From positions 62,001-126,000 of the IMG/VR virus record IMGVR_UViG_3300030107_006644: DNA of 64,000 nt, one strand, 5' to 3'. The translations under genes were made by a program, and so were the position numbers. This DNA is from a virus. Under the pieces are notes generated by a model that saw only the letters and a program-made list of their open reading frames with translations, had not been told where the DNA came from and searched no databases. How positions within the stretch are numbered: position 1 is the stretch's first letter; each line of letters starts with the position of its first letter. Shown piece by piece: positions 53,009 through 60,427 of this stretch.

Positions 53009-55645
53009 ATGCCGATTTATCATGATAAGTGGCGCCAATTTCTGAAAGAAGAGGAAGAGTTTCAGAAGAACGTAGTGCGCCCCCGACTTAAACGAAACCG
53101 CTCTGCCCTCATAGACTCTGGACCCCATAATCACAATGGAGGTGGCGAATCCGGCGCCAAACCTAAGCCTCGCGGAGACTTGCCGCACGATGCTGGTCCA
53201 CTAAAAGAAGGGTTACAGCCTCAGCCTCGTTTGTTGCGCGAGATATCCGAAGACGAGGTGGAGCATATCCGCACAGCCATTGATGAAATGGGTCCAGAAG
53301 AACTCGCCTTCAATGATGCATTCGAAGGTAAGACGCGCAAGGTTATTGATTTTGCAGCCATTGACGTGGACTCTGAGCTTGGAAAGTTCATGGAGTTCTT
53401 TAGAAAGCAGGAGTACGAAGTAGATTGGAAGCGCGGGCTCGTCACAGCACTGCGAGATGTAACAACTTCGGAAGACTTAATAGATCAGCTTTTCGGACCC
53501 GGCCAGCCACCCAAAAAGAAGTACAAGAAAATTCAGATGAAGATCGGCAAGCTGTTTCCGAAGATAGCAGAAGTAGGAAAGAATCAGGCCGTACTCTTTA
53601 AGAAGGTCGTGGAACATGCCAAAATCCATCACGCGAATCGCATACCAAACCATCCGGGTAATGTCAGCGACCACCAATTGAAACAAGCACTGCCAGACGA
53701 AGAAGAATACAAGAGATACCAACAATTGTATCAACAAATGAGATTGTATGTGCCGAACTCCGGCTATTTTCAGCCGTCATGGTGGGAGGTTCCAGATTGG
53801 GCAACTAAGATGTCTAAGTATTGGCAAGAGAATGCAGCATACATTAAAGATGAGATCGATGAACTAAAAGGAGACCAGTACTCCATTATCCTCACGCGAG
53901 ATCCGATTGACATCCTTCGCATGAGCGATTTTAATAACATCACCTCCTGCCACACTCCGCCATCCAGAGGCGGGGGCGACACCTACTATAAGTGCGCAGT
54001 TGCTGAAGCTCACGGCCACGGAGCTATTGCATATGTTGTTGAAACACAAGAGCTATTAGAGGCTACTGAGACCGACACAATTGAGGCTGCTGAAGCTGTC
54101 ATCGAGCAGCTTGGAGGAGAGATCTTTCCAGACGATGTTAGGGGAAGCCATGTCGGACTCAGCACGGAGTTGAATCCAGTCTCTAGGCTACGTCTCAGAA
54201 AGTTTGTGTATGACACTCCAGATCCAGAGGGTGGTTACGATATCGGCACACAGCTAGCGGTACCGGAGAAGCGTGTGTACGGAAAGAAGATTCCCGGCTT
54301 CGTTGAGCGTGTAGTTCAGTGGGCGAGAGATAATCAGGAAGAGGCTCTTCAGAACATGCCAGTGGATGCATACGGTGATGGCATCGATTTAGGCAAGTTT
54401 AATATTGTGGGTGCTTCCTATGAAGATACTCAAGGCTATTCCGGCCGCCGGGCTCTTATGGTGCAACTAACTGGCCGGCCAAACGAAGACTTTGATGGCC
54501 AGATCGAGCAAGATGCAAGCGCGGAACATGACTTAGACACCTCTATGTTTACCGCTGGCCAAATTGAAGATGCCCAACTCCGCGCCGATGAGATAGCTGA
54601 AGACTGGAACCGTCGCTACCAAGCTGCGGAAATTCAGGCAACTGCTGAAGACGACGATGGCCAAGTCATCATCATGCTCAGAGCATATATGAAGGTTGAC
54701 TGGGGCGAAGAAGAGTGGAACAAGCTTCCGCTTCCAAGCACTGCGCGCTGGGCAGTCTCGGAGCTTAACGACTTGGGTTGGTCTTGGGCCGATGAAGGCA
54801 CGGCTTGGCTTAGGCGGGACACGCACAGACAAACAATATCTTTGGGCTTCCGTATCAACCCCGAGCATATACCAGAGTGGACCGGCATGCCGTTCACTGC
54901 AGACCCAGAAGAGATCGAAGACTTTGGCGTAGCCGTCAACGCTATTGATGACATGTACGACGGAATTAAACATTACCTCACCAGACACTACAAACTCCAA
55001 GGCATTATGGCCGGCGGTGCATTTTTAAACATGGCCATGGAGATCTCAAACAATGATATTGATCCATATGAGTGGACGCTTGAACTTGATGACCGGTGGG
55101 ATCCGGAGGAAGCTAACATTGCAATAGGTCAAGTAGAGTTCTTCTTTGATGCCGAGGAGCTTCAGTGGAACCCACAAGTTCTACAGCAGGTGCTAGACTC
55201 CCACGATTTTAGAACTGCGATTCGGAACAAAATGTTGGCAGATGCCAAAGAAGAGGTCGGAACACAGTACAACGTAGACATTTGGACGCAGGGGACGGGG
55301 GCTTTGATAGTTGATAATGGCGTAAACTACGAATTTGCACTTGTTGTTAGCAATGAGGATCCGGATGAAGTGATCGAATTGTTTCAGACAGCAGTCTGGC
55401 AACCCGGTACTGTCGATGACGAAGATAAGCTTCGCGAAATCTTTTTGGGAACACTGGAAACGATGCAGAGAGCGCGGATGCCATCTGGTATGAGAGATCC
55501 AGAGCCTATCGAACAATCTGGTCCCGACCAGCCAGATCCGCCGCCGGCCCAAAATTCTGAAGATGAGAATCTACCAAGCAGTAGATTAGATGAGAGTAGA
55601 AATATGCATAGGATGTACAAGAAATGGAGAAGCTTTATAAAATGA
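53009..55645 (+). CDS. large protein of unknown function with putative capsid-targeting peptide, 878 aa
   Basis: The N-terminus MPIYHDKWRQFLKEEEEF matches the cassette peptide (KWR then F-L-K-E, a possible gp21 site after Glu14). The C-terminus repeats a like peptide (MHRMYKKWRSFIK). Residues ~285-340 contain ILTRDPIDILRMSDF then NITSCHTPPSRGGGDTYYKC and AVAEAHGHGAIAYVVE, with conserved-looking Cys, His and Gly that suggest an enzyme or metal site, but I cannot name the family. The rest is acidic alpha/beta. If packed in the head, it would be a large injected protein, similar in size to T4 Alt. Confidence 0.65.
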   Translation: MPIYHDKWRQFLKEEEEFQKNVVRPRLKRNRSALIDSGPHNHNGGGESGAKPKPRGDLPHDAGPLKEGLQPQPRLLREISEDEVEHIRTAIDEMGPEELAFNDAFEGKTRKVIDFAAIDVDSELGKFMEFFRKQEYEVDWKRGLVTALRDVTTSEDLIDQLFGPGQPPKKKYKKIQMKIGKLFPKIAEVGKNQAVLFKKVVEHAKIHHANRIPNHPGNVSDHQLKQALPDEEEYKRYQQLYQQMRLYVPNSGYFQPSWWEVPDWATKMSKYWQENAAYIKDEIDELKGDQYSIILTRDPIDILRMSDFNNITSCHTPPSRGGGDTYYKCAVAEAHGHGAIAYVVETQELLEATETDTIEAAEAVIEQLGGEIFPDDVRGSHVGLSTELNPVSRLRLRKFVYDTPDPEGGYDIGTQLAVPEKRVYGKKIPGFVERVVQWARDNQEEALQNMPVDAYGDGIDLGKFNIVGASYEDTQGYSGRRALMVQLTGRPNEDFDGQIEQDASAEHDLDTSMFTAGQIEDAQLRADEIAEDWNRRYQAAEIQATAEDDDGQVIIMLRAYMKVDWGEEEWNKLPLPSTARWAVSELNDLGWSWADEGTAWLRRDTHRQTISLGFRINPEHIPEWTGMPFTADPEEIEDFGVAVNAIDDMYDGIKHYLTRHYKLQGIMAGGAFLNMAMEISNNDIDPYEWTLELDDRWDPEEANIAIGQVEFFFDAEELQWNPQVLQQVLDSHDFRTAIRNKMLADAKEEVGTQYNVDIWTQGTGALIVDNGVNYEFALVVSNEDPDEVIELFQTAVWQPGTVDDEDKLREIFLGTLETMQRARMPSGMRDPEPIEQSGPDQPDPPPAQNSEDENLPSSRLDESRNMHRMYKKWRSFIK

Positions 55646-55824
55646 ACTATAAGTTGTGGCTAATTGTTTTGCTTTTGCTATTGGCGTGCGCACCAAAGAA
55701 AGAGGTGCGCGTACCTGAGCAGACACCGGTTGAGTTTATTCGATACGAAGAGATAGACTTTCCGGACGACGAAGAGTTGGAAGACTTGCCTGAAGCCGGC
55801 GAGGAAACAGAGGACGAAGAATAA
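55642..55824 (+). CDS. small lipoprotein
   Basis: ATG 55642 overlaps the previous stop (ATGA). The 60-residue protein has a lipoprotein signal with lipobox LLAC (Cys16 in LLLLLACAPK), then a very acidic tail (FPDDEELEDLPEAGEETEDE). It would be anchored in the outer membrane. It could be an o-spanin-like lysis partner or a superinfection-exclusion lipoprotein; the lack of an Rz-like neighbour argues against the first. The mature part is only 45 residues. Confidence 0.65.
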   Translation: MNYKLWLIVLLLLLACAPKKEVRVPEQTPVEFIRYEEIDFPDDEELEDLPEAGEETEDEE

Positions 55825-55825
55825 G

Positions 55826-56266
55826 ATGGAACTTATATCGACACACATATGCAAAGGCCAGAACATTGGCGTGCATGGAAATCTTTTTGGAGGCGTTATG
55901 CTATCGTGGCTGGATGAGGCCGGCGCAGCATACGCATGTCAGGTTTGCGATACCCCGCGAATGGTGACTGTGAAGATGGCAGAGACTGTATTTAATAGAC
56001 CAGTGCGGCCGGGACAATTAATCAAAGTGTATGGCGAGGTGTTGGAGATAGGCAACTCCTCATGCAAAGTTAAACTTCAGGCTAGAAGACACAGCGTGTA
56101 CAACGGCACGCAGAAGCCGGTATGCCAGACTGAATTAACTTACGTCAGAATCGATGGCGATGGTGAGGCGATACCGATCAGCAAAAAGGTTAAAGACGCT
56201 TATCGCCGAAAACTTGAGGAAGAGGAAGACGATTCAGAACTGTATGAGATTCACGGAGGAGATTAG
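55826..56266 (+). CDS. acyl-CoA thioesterase, hotdog fold (YciA-like)
   Basis: The 146-residue protein starts 1 base after the previous stop. NIGVHGNLFGGVMLSWLDEAGA (split: VHGNLFGG at 16-23, SWLDEAG at 27-33) and MVTVKMAETVFNRPVRPGQL match the YciA/acyl-CoA hydrolase hotdog family, with Asp30 as the likely catalytic acid and the G-N/H-x-FGG turn binding the thioester. These enzymes cleave acyl-CoA to free acid and CoA. In a phage it may alter fatty-acid pools or membranes. The C-terminal ~25 residues are an acidic tail not typical of the family. Confidence 0.82.
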   Translation: MELISTHICKGQNIGVHGNLFGGVMLSWLDEAGAAYACQVCDTPRMVTVKMAETVFNRPVRPGQLIKVYGEVLEIGNSSCKVKLQARRHSVYNGTQKPVCQTELTYVRIDGDGEAIPISKKVKDAYRRKLEEEEDDSELYEIHGGD

Positions 56267-56341
56267 AAAATCTGAGATCCAAAACGGATCGAAAATGTCG
56301 AAATTCCAAAATTTCGTCGCAAGCAATTTTTCCAGATTTTC
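56266..56341 (+). ncRNA. candidate three-way-junction RNA element between thioesterase and Nudix genes
   Basis: The whole gap folds on paper into one closed structure. An outer stem GAAAATCTG/CAGATTTTC (56266-56274 with 56333-56341) encloses two hairpins: GATCC/GGATC with loop AAAAC (56276-56290) and CGAAATT/AATTTCG with loop CCAA (56299-56316). All three stems are perfect. No strong T-run follows. It may be a regulatory leader for the Nudix gene, which has no ribosome site, or an unusual terminator. Confidence 0.45.
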
Positions 56342-56353
56342 ACTTTTAGTTAT

Positions 56354-56776
56354 ATGAAGCTTTTGTTAGAAAAATGGCGCAGATTCTTATTTGAAGAAAG
56401 AGAGGAAGATATGGACAGCAAGAAAATAGCGAAAATTGTCTTATATGACGGAAACAAGGTTCTATTATTAAGGAGATCGAGACATTTAAAGAAGTATCCC
56501 GGAGAATGGGATCTGCCCGGCGGCCACTTAATTGTTGGAGAAGAAGTTACAGACGGCCTCCAGAGAGAGGTTTGGGAAGAGACTGGCTTAACGATTAGAA
56601 GCCCAGAAAAGGTGTATTCCCAGAGTAGATACACCTATTTTAAGGCGCCTATGCCAACTGGTGGAATTAAACTTAGTCAGGAACACACCGAGCACGAAAT
56701 GGTAGATATGGCAAACTTGTCTAATTATGAACTACCGGAAAAATACCGAACTGCAGTGGAGAGGGCTATGAAGTGA
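56354..56776 (+). CDS. Nudix hydrolase with putative capsid-targeting peptide
   Basis: Nudix enzymes hydrolyse nucleoside diphosphates linked to other groups. Residues 57-79 are a perfect Nudix box (G-x5-E-x7-REVWEETGL), preceded by RSRHLKKYPGEWDLPGG. The first 14 residues, MKLLLEKWRRFLFE, precede the domain, which itself starts at ~22 (SKKIAKIVLYDGNKVLLL), and match the peptide on neighbouring genes; L-F-E|E is a possible gp21 site. The start lacks a ribosome site, but the matching peptide fixes it. Confidence 0.88.
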   Translation: MKLLLEKWRRFLFEEREEDMDSKKIAKIVLYDGNKVLLLRRSRHLKKYPGEWDLPGGHLIVGEEVTDGLQREVWEETGLTIRSPEKVYSQSRYTYFKAPMPTGGIKLSQEHTEHEMVDMANLSNYELPEKYRTAVERAMK

Positions 56777-56991
56777 GAAATTTGATTAGAAAATCGCAAC
56801 AGCATATTGGCTCGCGAAATGAAACTTACTTTCAACATATGAAAGCGGCATGGAAGATTATTTACCTGCTAAAGACCCTAGAGCTAAAATGTTTCATACA
56901 TTCCTTTATTCCGGGACTATTTACAGATGCAGTATCTGAAAAGATTGAGTGTTTGCAAAAAATGGCAAGCAGAAACAAGGAGCAGCAATGA
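56773..56991 (+). CDS. DUF6356-like small protein
   Basis: The GTG start overlaps the Nudix stop by 4 bases (GTGA), giving 72 residues. The pattern H-x4-NETYFQHMKAAWK, a hydrophobic helix (LLKTLELKCFIHSFIPGLF) and a final SEKIECLQKM match a small family (DUF6356) with H...ETY.eHm..A and H...PglF motifs. Its function is unknown; the helix may lie in or on the membrane. Unlike its neighbours it has no targeting peptide. Confidence 0.65.
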   Translation: MRNLIRKSQQHIGSRNETYFQHMKAAWKIIYLLKTLELKCFIHSFIPGLFTDAVSEKIECLQKMASRNKEQQ

Positions 56992-58346
56992 AATTAATAC
57001 TTGAAAAATGGCGAAAATACGAAGAAGAGCAGAGATTAGATGAGGTTGCCGAAATGGGCGATGAGTATGGTAGCCGATCAGATTCAGAACCCGGCCCTAG
57101 GGTCAGCGACGCCCTCCGCCGCTTCACGAGCCCGGAGTCAGCCGGAGGCCAACTCGGCAACATCGCCGGTGGCAAAGCGGCAAGCCGAAGTGTTCCGTCA
57201 CAGGTTGCAGGATTCGCCGGCGATATTCTCAATACCTATCAACAGTCTGGAGAGCACGACACTGCAGGCCACGATCCTGCCGGATCCGCCCGAACAGCCA
57301 TCGAATCTGGCGTGATCGAGCGAATTCCAAAACTTGGTCATGTCGGGTTAGCCACAGATATAGGGAATACCATACAACACCTGACTCAAGGCCGAGGAGC
57401 AGAAGCTGGCCGCACCGCCATGGCCGGCGCAGGTGATGCTCTCGGAGGTATTCTCGGCACAGCGCTCCTTGGCCCGGGCGTCGGCACTGCCATTGGAGCT
57501 ACAGCCGGCGACTGGGCTGGTCGGAGCTTAGGTCCGGGATCGGTGGCACACCGCAGATGGTCAGACCCGGGGCGTCTGATGAGTGATTTTGGCTACGAGG
57601 TCGGCGCTTTGGCCCCCGGAGGGGAAACGGCGATGCAACGATATGGCGACCGTGGCGTCGGCCAGACTTTGGATGATTTTGGCTACGAGGTCGGCGATGT
57701 TGTAGACCGCCGCGTTATCCAGCCGGCTGCTGAAGCAGCTGAATCGTTCCGGTCTGGAGAGATGTTCGGCCCACGAGGAACAGCAATTGCAAATTCGCCA
57801 TGGAACCCTCTTAGTCGAAATTTTGCTTTGTACGAGGGAGAAAGTATGGCAACACATCAAAAAACAGATCTACTAACAGAAGCGCAAGTTTTAAGAATGC
57901 GGCAATTATCGGGAATCAGTTCGAAAAGGAGGGTTGTTTTGAACGAAGAGGTAGCCACTGGCATGTGGGCCGTTGGTCTAATTGTTTATTTTCTCGTCCT
58001 CGGTGAAATGACTGACCGATGGCAAGTCGGAAAGCCGGAGGGGGGCCCACTTAGTGCTCTCGGTCGAGGCGTAAAGTCTGCATGGCAGAAGCTCAAGTCT
58101 TCCGCCGAATCCAAAGCTCAGCAAGGAGACGAAAGTCTTGAATCTGTTGTTGATGCTGTCGAATCTGAAGGAGCCCGCGCCGCTCAGTCCGCAAATTTGT
58201 CGGAAGAAGACATCGCCAGAATTCAATCAGAATTTGGAGATGACGAGCAGTTGGCAGCACTTCTCTCGCAACTTGAGGAAGCTCCACCAGAAGCATATGA
58301 GCAGGTTCTTATGCAAATTGAACAATACGTTAAATCAAAGCTATAG
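56988..58346 (+). CDS. Gly/Ala-rich protein of unknown function with putative capsid-targeting peptide
   Basis: ATG 56988 overlaps the previous stop (ATGA) behind AAGGAGCAGCA. The 452-residue protein starts MKLILEKWRKYEEEQRLDEV; the first possible gp21 site here is R-L-D-E|V. Residues ~135-190 are Gly/Ala-rich and hydrophobic (GAGDALGGILGTALLGPGVG) like glycine-zipper membrane segments. Further on DLLTEAQVLRMRQLSGI and VVLNEEVA hold two more [I/L]-x-E sites, followed by one transmembrane helix (GLIVYFLVLGEM) and an acidic helical end. It could be a membrane-active injected protein, perhaps cut into parts. No family is recognised. Confidence 0.65.
   Translation: MKLILEKWRKYEEEQRLDEVAEMGDEYGSRSDSEPGPRVSDALRRFTSPESAGGQLGNIAGGKAASRSVPSQVAGFAGDILNTYQQSGEHDTAGHDPAGSARTAIESGVIERIPKLGHVGLATDIGNTIQHLTQGRGAEAGRTAMAGAGDALGGILGTALLGPGVGTAIGATAGDWAGRSLGPGSVAHRRWSDPGRLMSDFGYEVGALAPGGETAMQRYGDRGVGQTLDDFGYEVGDVVDRRVIQPAAEAAESFRSGEMFGPRGTAIANSPWNPLSRNFALYEGESMATHQKTDLLTEAQVLRMRQLSGISSKRRVVLNEEVATGMWAVGLIVYFLVLGEMTDRWQVGKPEGGPLSALGRGVKSAWQKLKSSAESKAQQGDESLESVVDAVESEGARAAQSANLSEEDIARIQSEFGDDEQLAALLSQLEEAPPEAYEQVLMQIEQYVKSKL
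57588..57695 (+). repeat. direct repeat in the Gly/Ala-rich gene
   Basis: The word TGATTTTGGCTACGAGGTCG occurs at about 57583-57605 and again near 57675, encoding DFGYEVG twice. Short direct repeats like this allow in-frame deletion or expansion. Confidence 0.7.
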
Positions 58347-58359
58347 TGGTAGGTAGGCA

Positions 58360-58998
58360 ATGAAACTCTTAATGGAAAATTGGCGAAGGTTTATAAACGA
58401 GGGCGCGGATCCGGAAGTCGTCCGCGATGCGTTCGCAAACACGCCTCCCGACTATATGGAGGCGTCCGTAAAGCAGAGAAACCCGGGCCCCGGATCTGCA
58501 GGTAGTACATTTTCGTCGCCAACTTCGGTACAAGAACTGGTTTCTGCTAACTGGGTACCTTACAATCATCCAGATATACAGAGCCCGGCAGTTGGGTTTA
58601 AAGCGCCGATATCTGGTGAGTTAGGAATTGCAGAAATAAGCGGACTACCAGACGATCAGGTTGTCAGATTTCAGCCCGCACACGGAGGCAAGGTGACCGT
58701 TAAAGACGAGAGCAGTCCTAAATTTGGCCAACAATTGGCAGAAGTGGCCACGGACATACCTGCTGGCAATAGAAATGTCAGTCATACAACTCTTATTTTA
58801 GGCCCATCACAAGAAGACCCAAACAAATTAAGGGTTTGGACCTTTTTCCCGGGCGATCCCACTCCAAAATTTCCAGACATTACGATGGACGATGTTCGAC
58901 GCGCTCTTGGCTCAAAAGAAGAGGAGGTCGTCGCCACTGTTGCTGATGCTAAGCAAATGGGTTACACTTTTGTCAAGCATGCCGAGGGTATTGCGTGA
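58360..58998 (+). CDS. protein of unknown function with putative capsid-targeting peptide, 212 aa
   Basis: The start follows TAGGTAGGCA. The N-terminus MKLLMENWRRFINEG ends with I-N-E|G, an ideal gp21 site. The rest is alpha/beta with a Pro/Gly-rich linker; SHTTLILGPSQEDPNKLRVW and TFFPGDPTPKFPDITMDD (residues ~145-185) look like the active part of a small enzyme or toxin-like domain with a conserved-looking His-Thr-Thr, but I cannot name it. The stop overlaps the next GTG start (GTGA). Confidence 0.65.
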   Translation: MKLLMENWRRFINEGADPEVVRDAFANTPPDYMEASVKQRNPGPGSAGSTFSSPTSVQELVSANWVPYNHPDIQSPAVGFKAPISGELGIAEISGLPDDQVVRFQPAHGGKVTVKDESSPKFGQQLAEVATDIPAGNRNVSHTTLILGPSQEDPNKLRVWTFFPGDPTPKFPDITMDDVRRALGSKEEEVVATVADAKQMGYTFVKHAEGIA

Positions 58999-59456
58999 AG
59001 CTCCTACTTGAAAATTGGCGGAAGTATTTGAAAGAGGTTTCTATGGGCCGCGATATGACAAGCTCTATAGAATACACAGCCTTAGTGCTCGACAACGATT
59101 CGCATGAGAGGCTAGCCGTATACGCTCCAGAAGGGTGGAAAGTTATTGCCCACCATATGACAATCATCAGGCCTCACGAAATGAAAAGTGGTCGGCTACC
59201 AAGCCAATGGCTGGACTTTGAGGGATGCTTTGAAGTAACGCATATCGCTCAAAATGAGCAAGTCATGACTGCTCTGGTTGATCTTGGAGATACACCAATA
59301 CCGATGAAAGGGCCAGTCATGCCGCATGTCACTATTGCCACCAACCCGGAAACAGGTGGGAAGGCGTACATGTCCAACGATATTCCAATTACAAGCTTTG
59401 AAGAATTGTCGGAACCAATCAGCATATGCGGCGCCGTCGAGGAGGTGTTTAGATGA
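58995..59456 (+). CDS. 2H phosphoesterase with putative capsid-targeting peptide
   Basis: Two H-x-T motifs, AHHMTIIRP (H54-x-T56) and MPHVTIATN (H111-x-T113), at the usual spacing mark the 2H phosphoesterase fold, which cleaves cyclic phosphodiesters. The T4 anti-CBASS protein Acb1 belongs to this superfamily; others act on RNA ends. The first 14 residues MKLLLENWRKYLKE match the cassette peptide with L-K-E|V as a possible gp21 site. GTG start overlapping the previous stop; the next gene overlaps its stop (ATGA). The substrate is not known. Confidence 0.78.
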   Translation: MKLLLENWRKYLKEVSMGRDMTSSIEYTALVLDNDSHERLAVYAPEGWKVIAHHMTIIRPHEMKSGRLPSQWLDFEGCFEVTHIAQNEQVMTALVDLGDTPIPMKGPVMPHVTIATNPETGGKAYMSNDIPITSFEELSEPISICGAVEEVFR

Positions 59457-60427
59457 AGCTCCTATTTGAAAATTGGCGAAGGTTTATAACTGAAGAAACA
59501 GATGCAACAGGCGCTATGCCTGCACATCTTGACACAAAGAAGATCGAGGCTGCGAACCAAGAGCTTTTAGGCCAACAGGGTTATACTATCTTGCGTGAGC
59601 TTGGTAGAGGACACTACGGGGTTGTGTACGAGGTTCAGAATGAACAGAGCGGTGAGCGACTCGCAGCGAAAGTTGTCAGAAAGAGTGATAGAGAAACAGA
59701 GAATTACGAATTTGCGATGAAAAACAAGGGCTCAATGCCTCCTGAATATGCAAAATACTTGCCAGAGGTTAAAGAAATTATACCCGGAGCCTCAGACCGC
59801 AACATCATATTCATGGAGCTACTTAAACCTTTGCCAGACAGAGTGGCGCAGGAACTGTTTGCAATGGAAGATAAACCCGATGCATCGCAAAAAACAGAAA
59901 AGATCTTAAAAAGCCCCGAAGCGGTGGCTGAGTTAGTTCAAAGAATTGTCAACAATAATAGAATTTTAAACCAAATGCGCGACTTCTTAGTTAATCGGAA
60001 AGAGGTTACAAAAGCTGCCGTTAACGCAGCGACTAAATCTTCGCACTCGGATCCTGAAGGCCTCCTGAAGGCTGTGTATGGTGCCGTAGTCCGAGAACTT
60101 GAATTTCAAAGTGTTGGAGTTTACAAGTCTTTCGAGTCTGCTTTGAAGAATGATCTGCTGTTTTACTTAGATAAACAGGTTGTACCTGTTCACCAGCCAG
60201 AGCCAGACGATCCAGATGCGGATGATTTGTGGACAGGCCCGGCCATGGCAAAGACACAAGAGTTGTTCCCCGAGGCCGAGAACCTAATTAATGCTATGAG
60301 GTATTTTATGCAAGACCAGCAGTGGCGGCCTAAAGATGTGCACATAAAGAACGTTATGATGAGGCCATCGACTAATGATTTTGTAATTGTAGATCTGGGC
60401 TTGTTCCAGAGAGGGATATTTGAATGA
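59453..60427 (+). CDS. protein kinase-like protein with putative capsid-targeting peptide
   Basis: The kinase motifs are in order: glycine loop ELGRGHYGVVYEV (residues 49-61), LAAKVV (Lys73), hinge-like IIFMELLKPL, catalytic loop PKDVHIKNVMM (D295, N300) and IVDLGLF (D314, in the place of DFG). The chain ends ~10 residues later, so the usual large C-lobe is mostly missing after the metal-binding Asp, and the insert before the catalytic loop is long and helical. The peptide MKLLFENWRRFITEE at the start has I-T-E|E. Phosphorylation of host proteins early in infection is possible. Confidence 0.72.
   Translation: MKLLFENWRRFITEETDATGAMPAHLDTKKIEAANQELLGQQGYTILRELGRGHYGVVYEVQNEQSGERLAAKVVRKSDRETENYEFAMKNKGSMPPEYAKYLPEVKEIIPGASDRNIIFMELLKPLPDRVAQELFAMEDKPDASQKTEKILKSPEAVAELVQRIVNNNRILNQMRDFLVNRKEVTKAAVNAATKSSHSDPEGLLKAVYGAVVRELEFQSVGVYKSFESALKNDLLFYLDKQVVPVHQPEPDDPDADDLWTGPAMAKTQELFPEAENLINAMRYFMQDQQWRPKDVHIKNVMMRPSTNDFVIVDLGLFQRGIFE

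Noticed and set aside
55642-55824. o-spanin call for the lipoprotein
   Set aside because: It has a lipobox but is not nested in or beside an Rz-like gene; the only i-spanin-like gene is 52 kb away, so the call is kept as lipoprotein only.
56911-56920. CTATTTAC inside the DUF6356-like gene as another late promoter
   Set aside because: It lies in coding sequence with no gene start at the usual distance, so it is probably chance.
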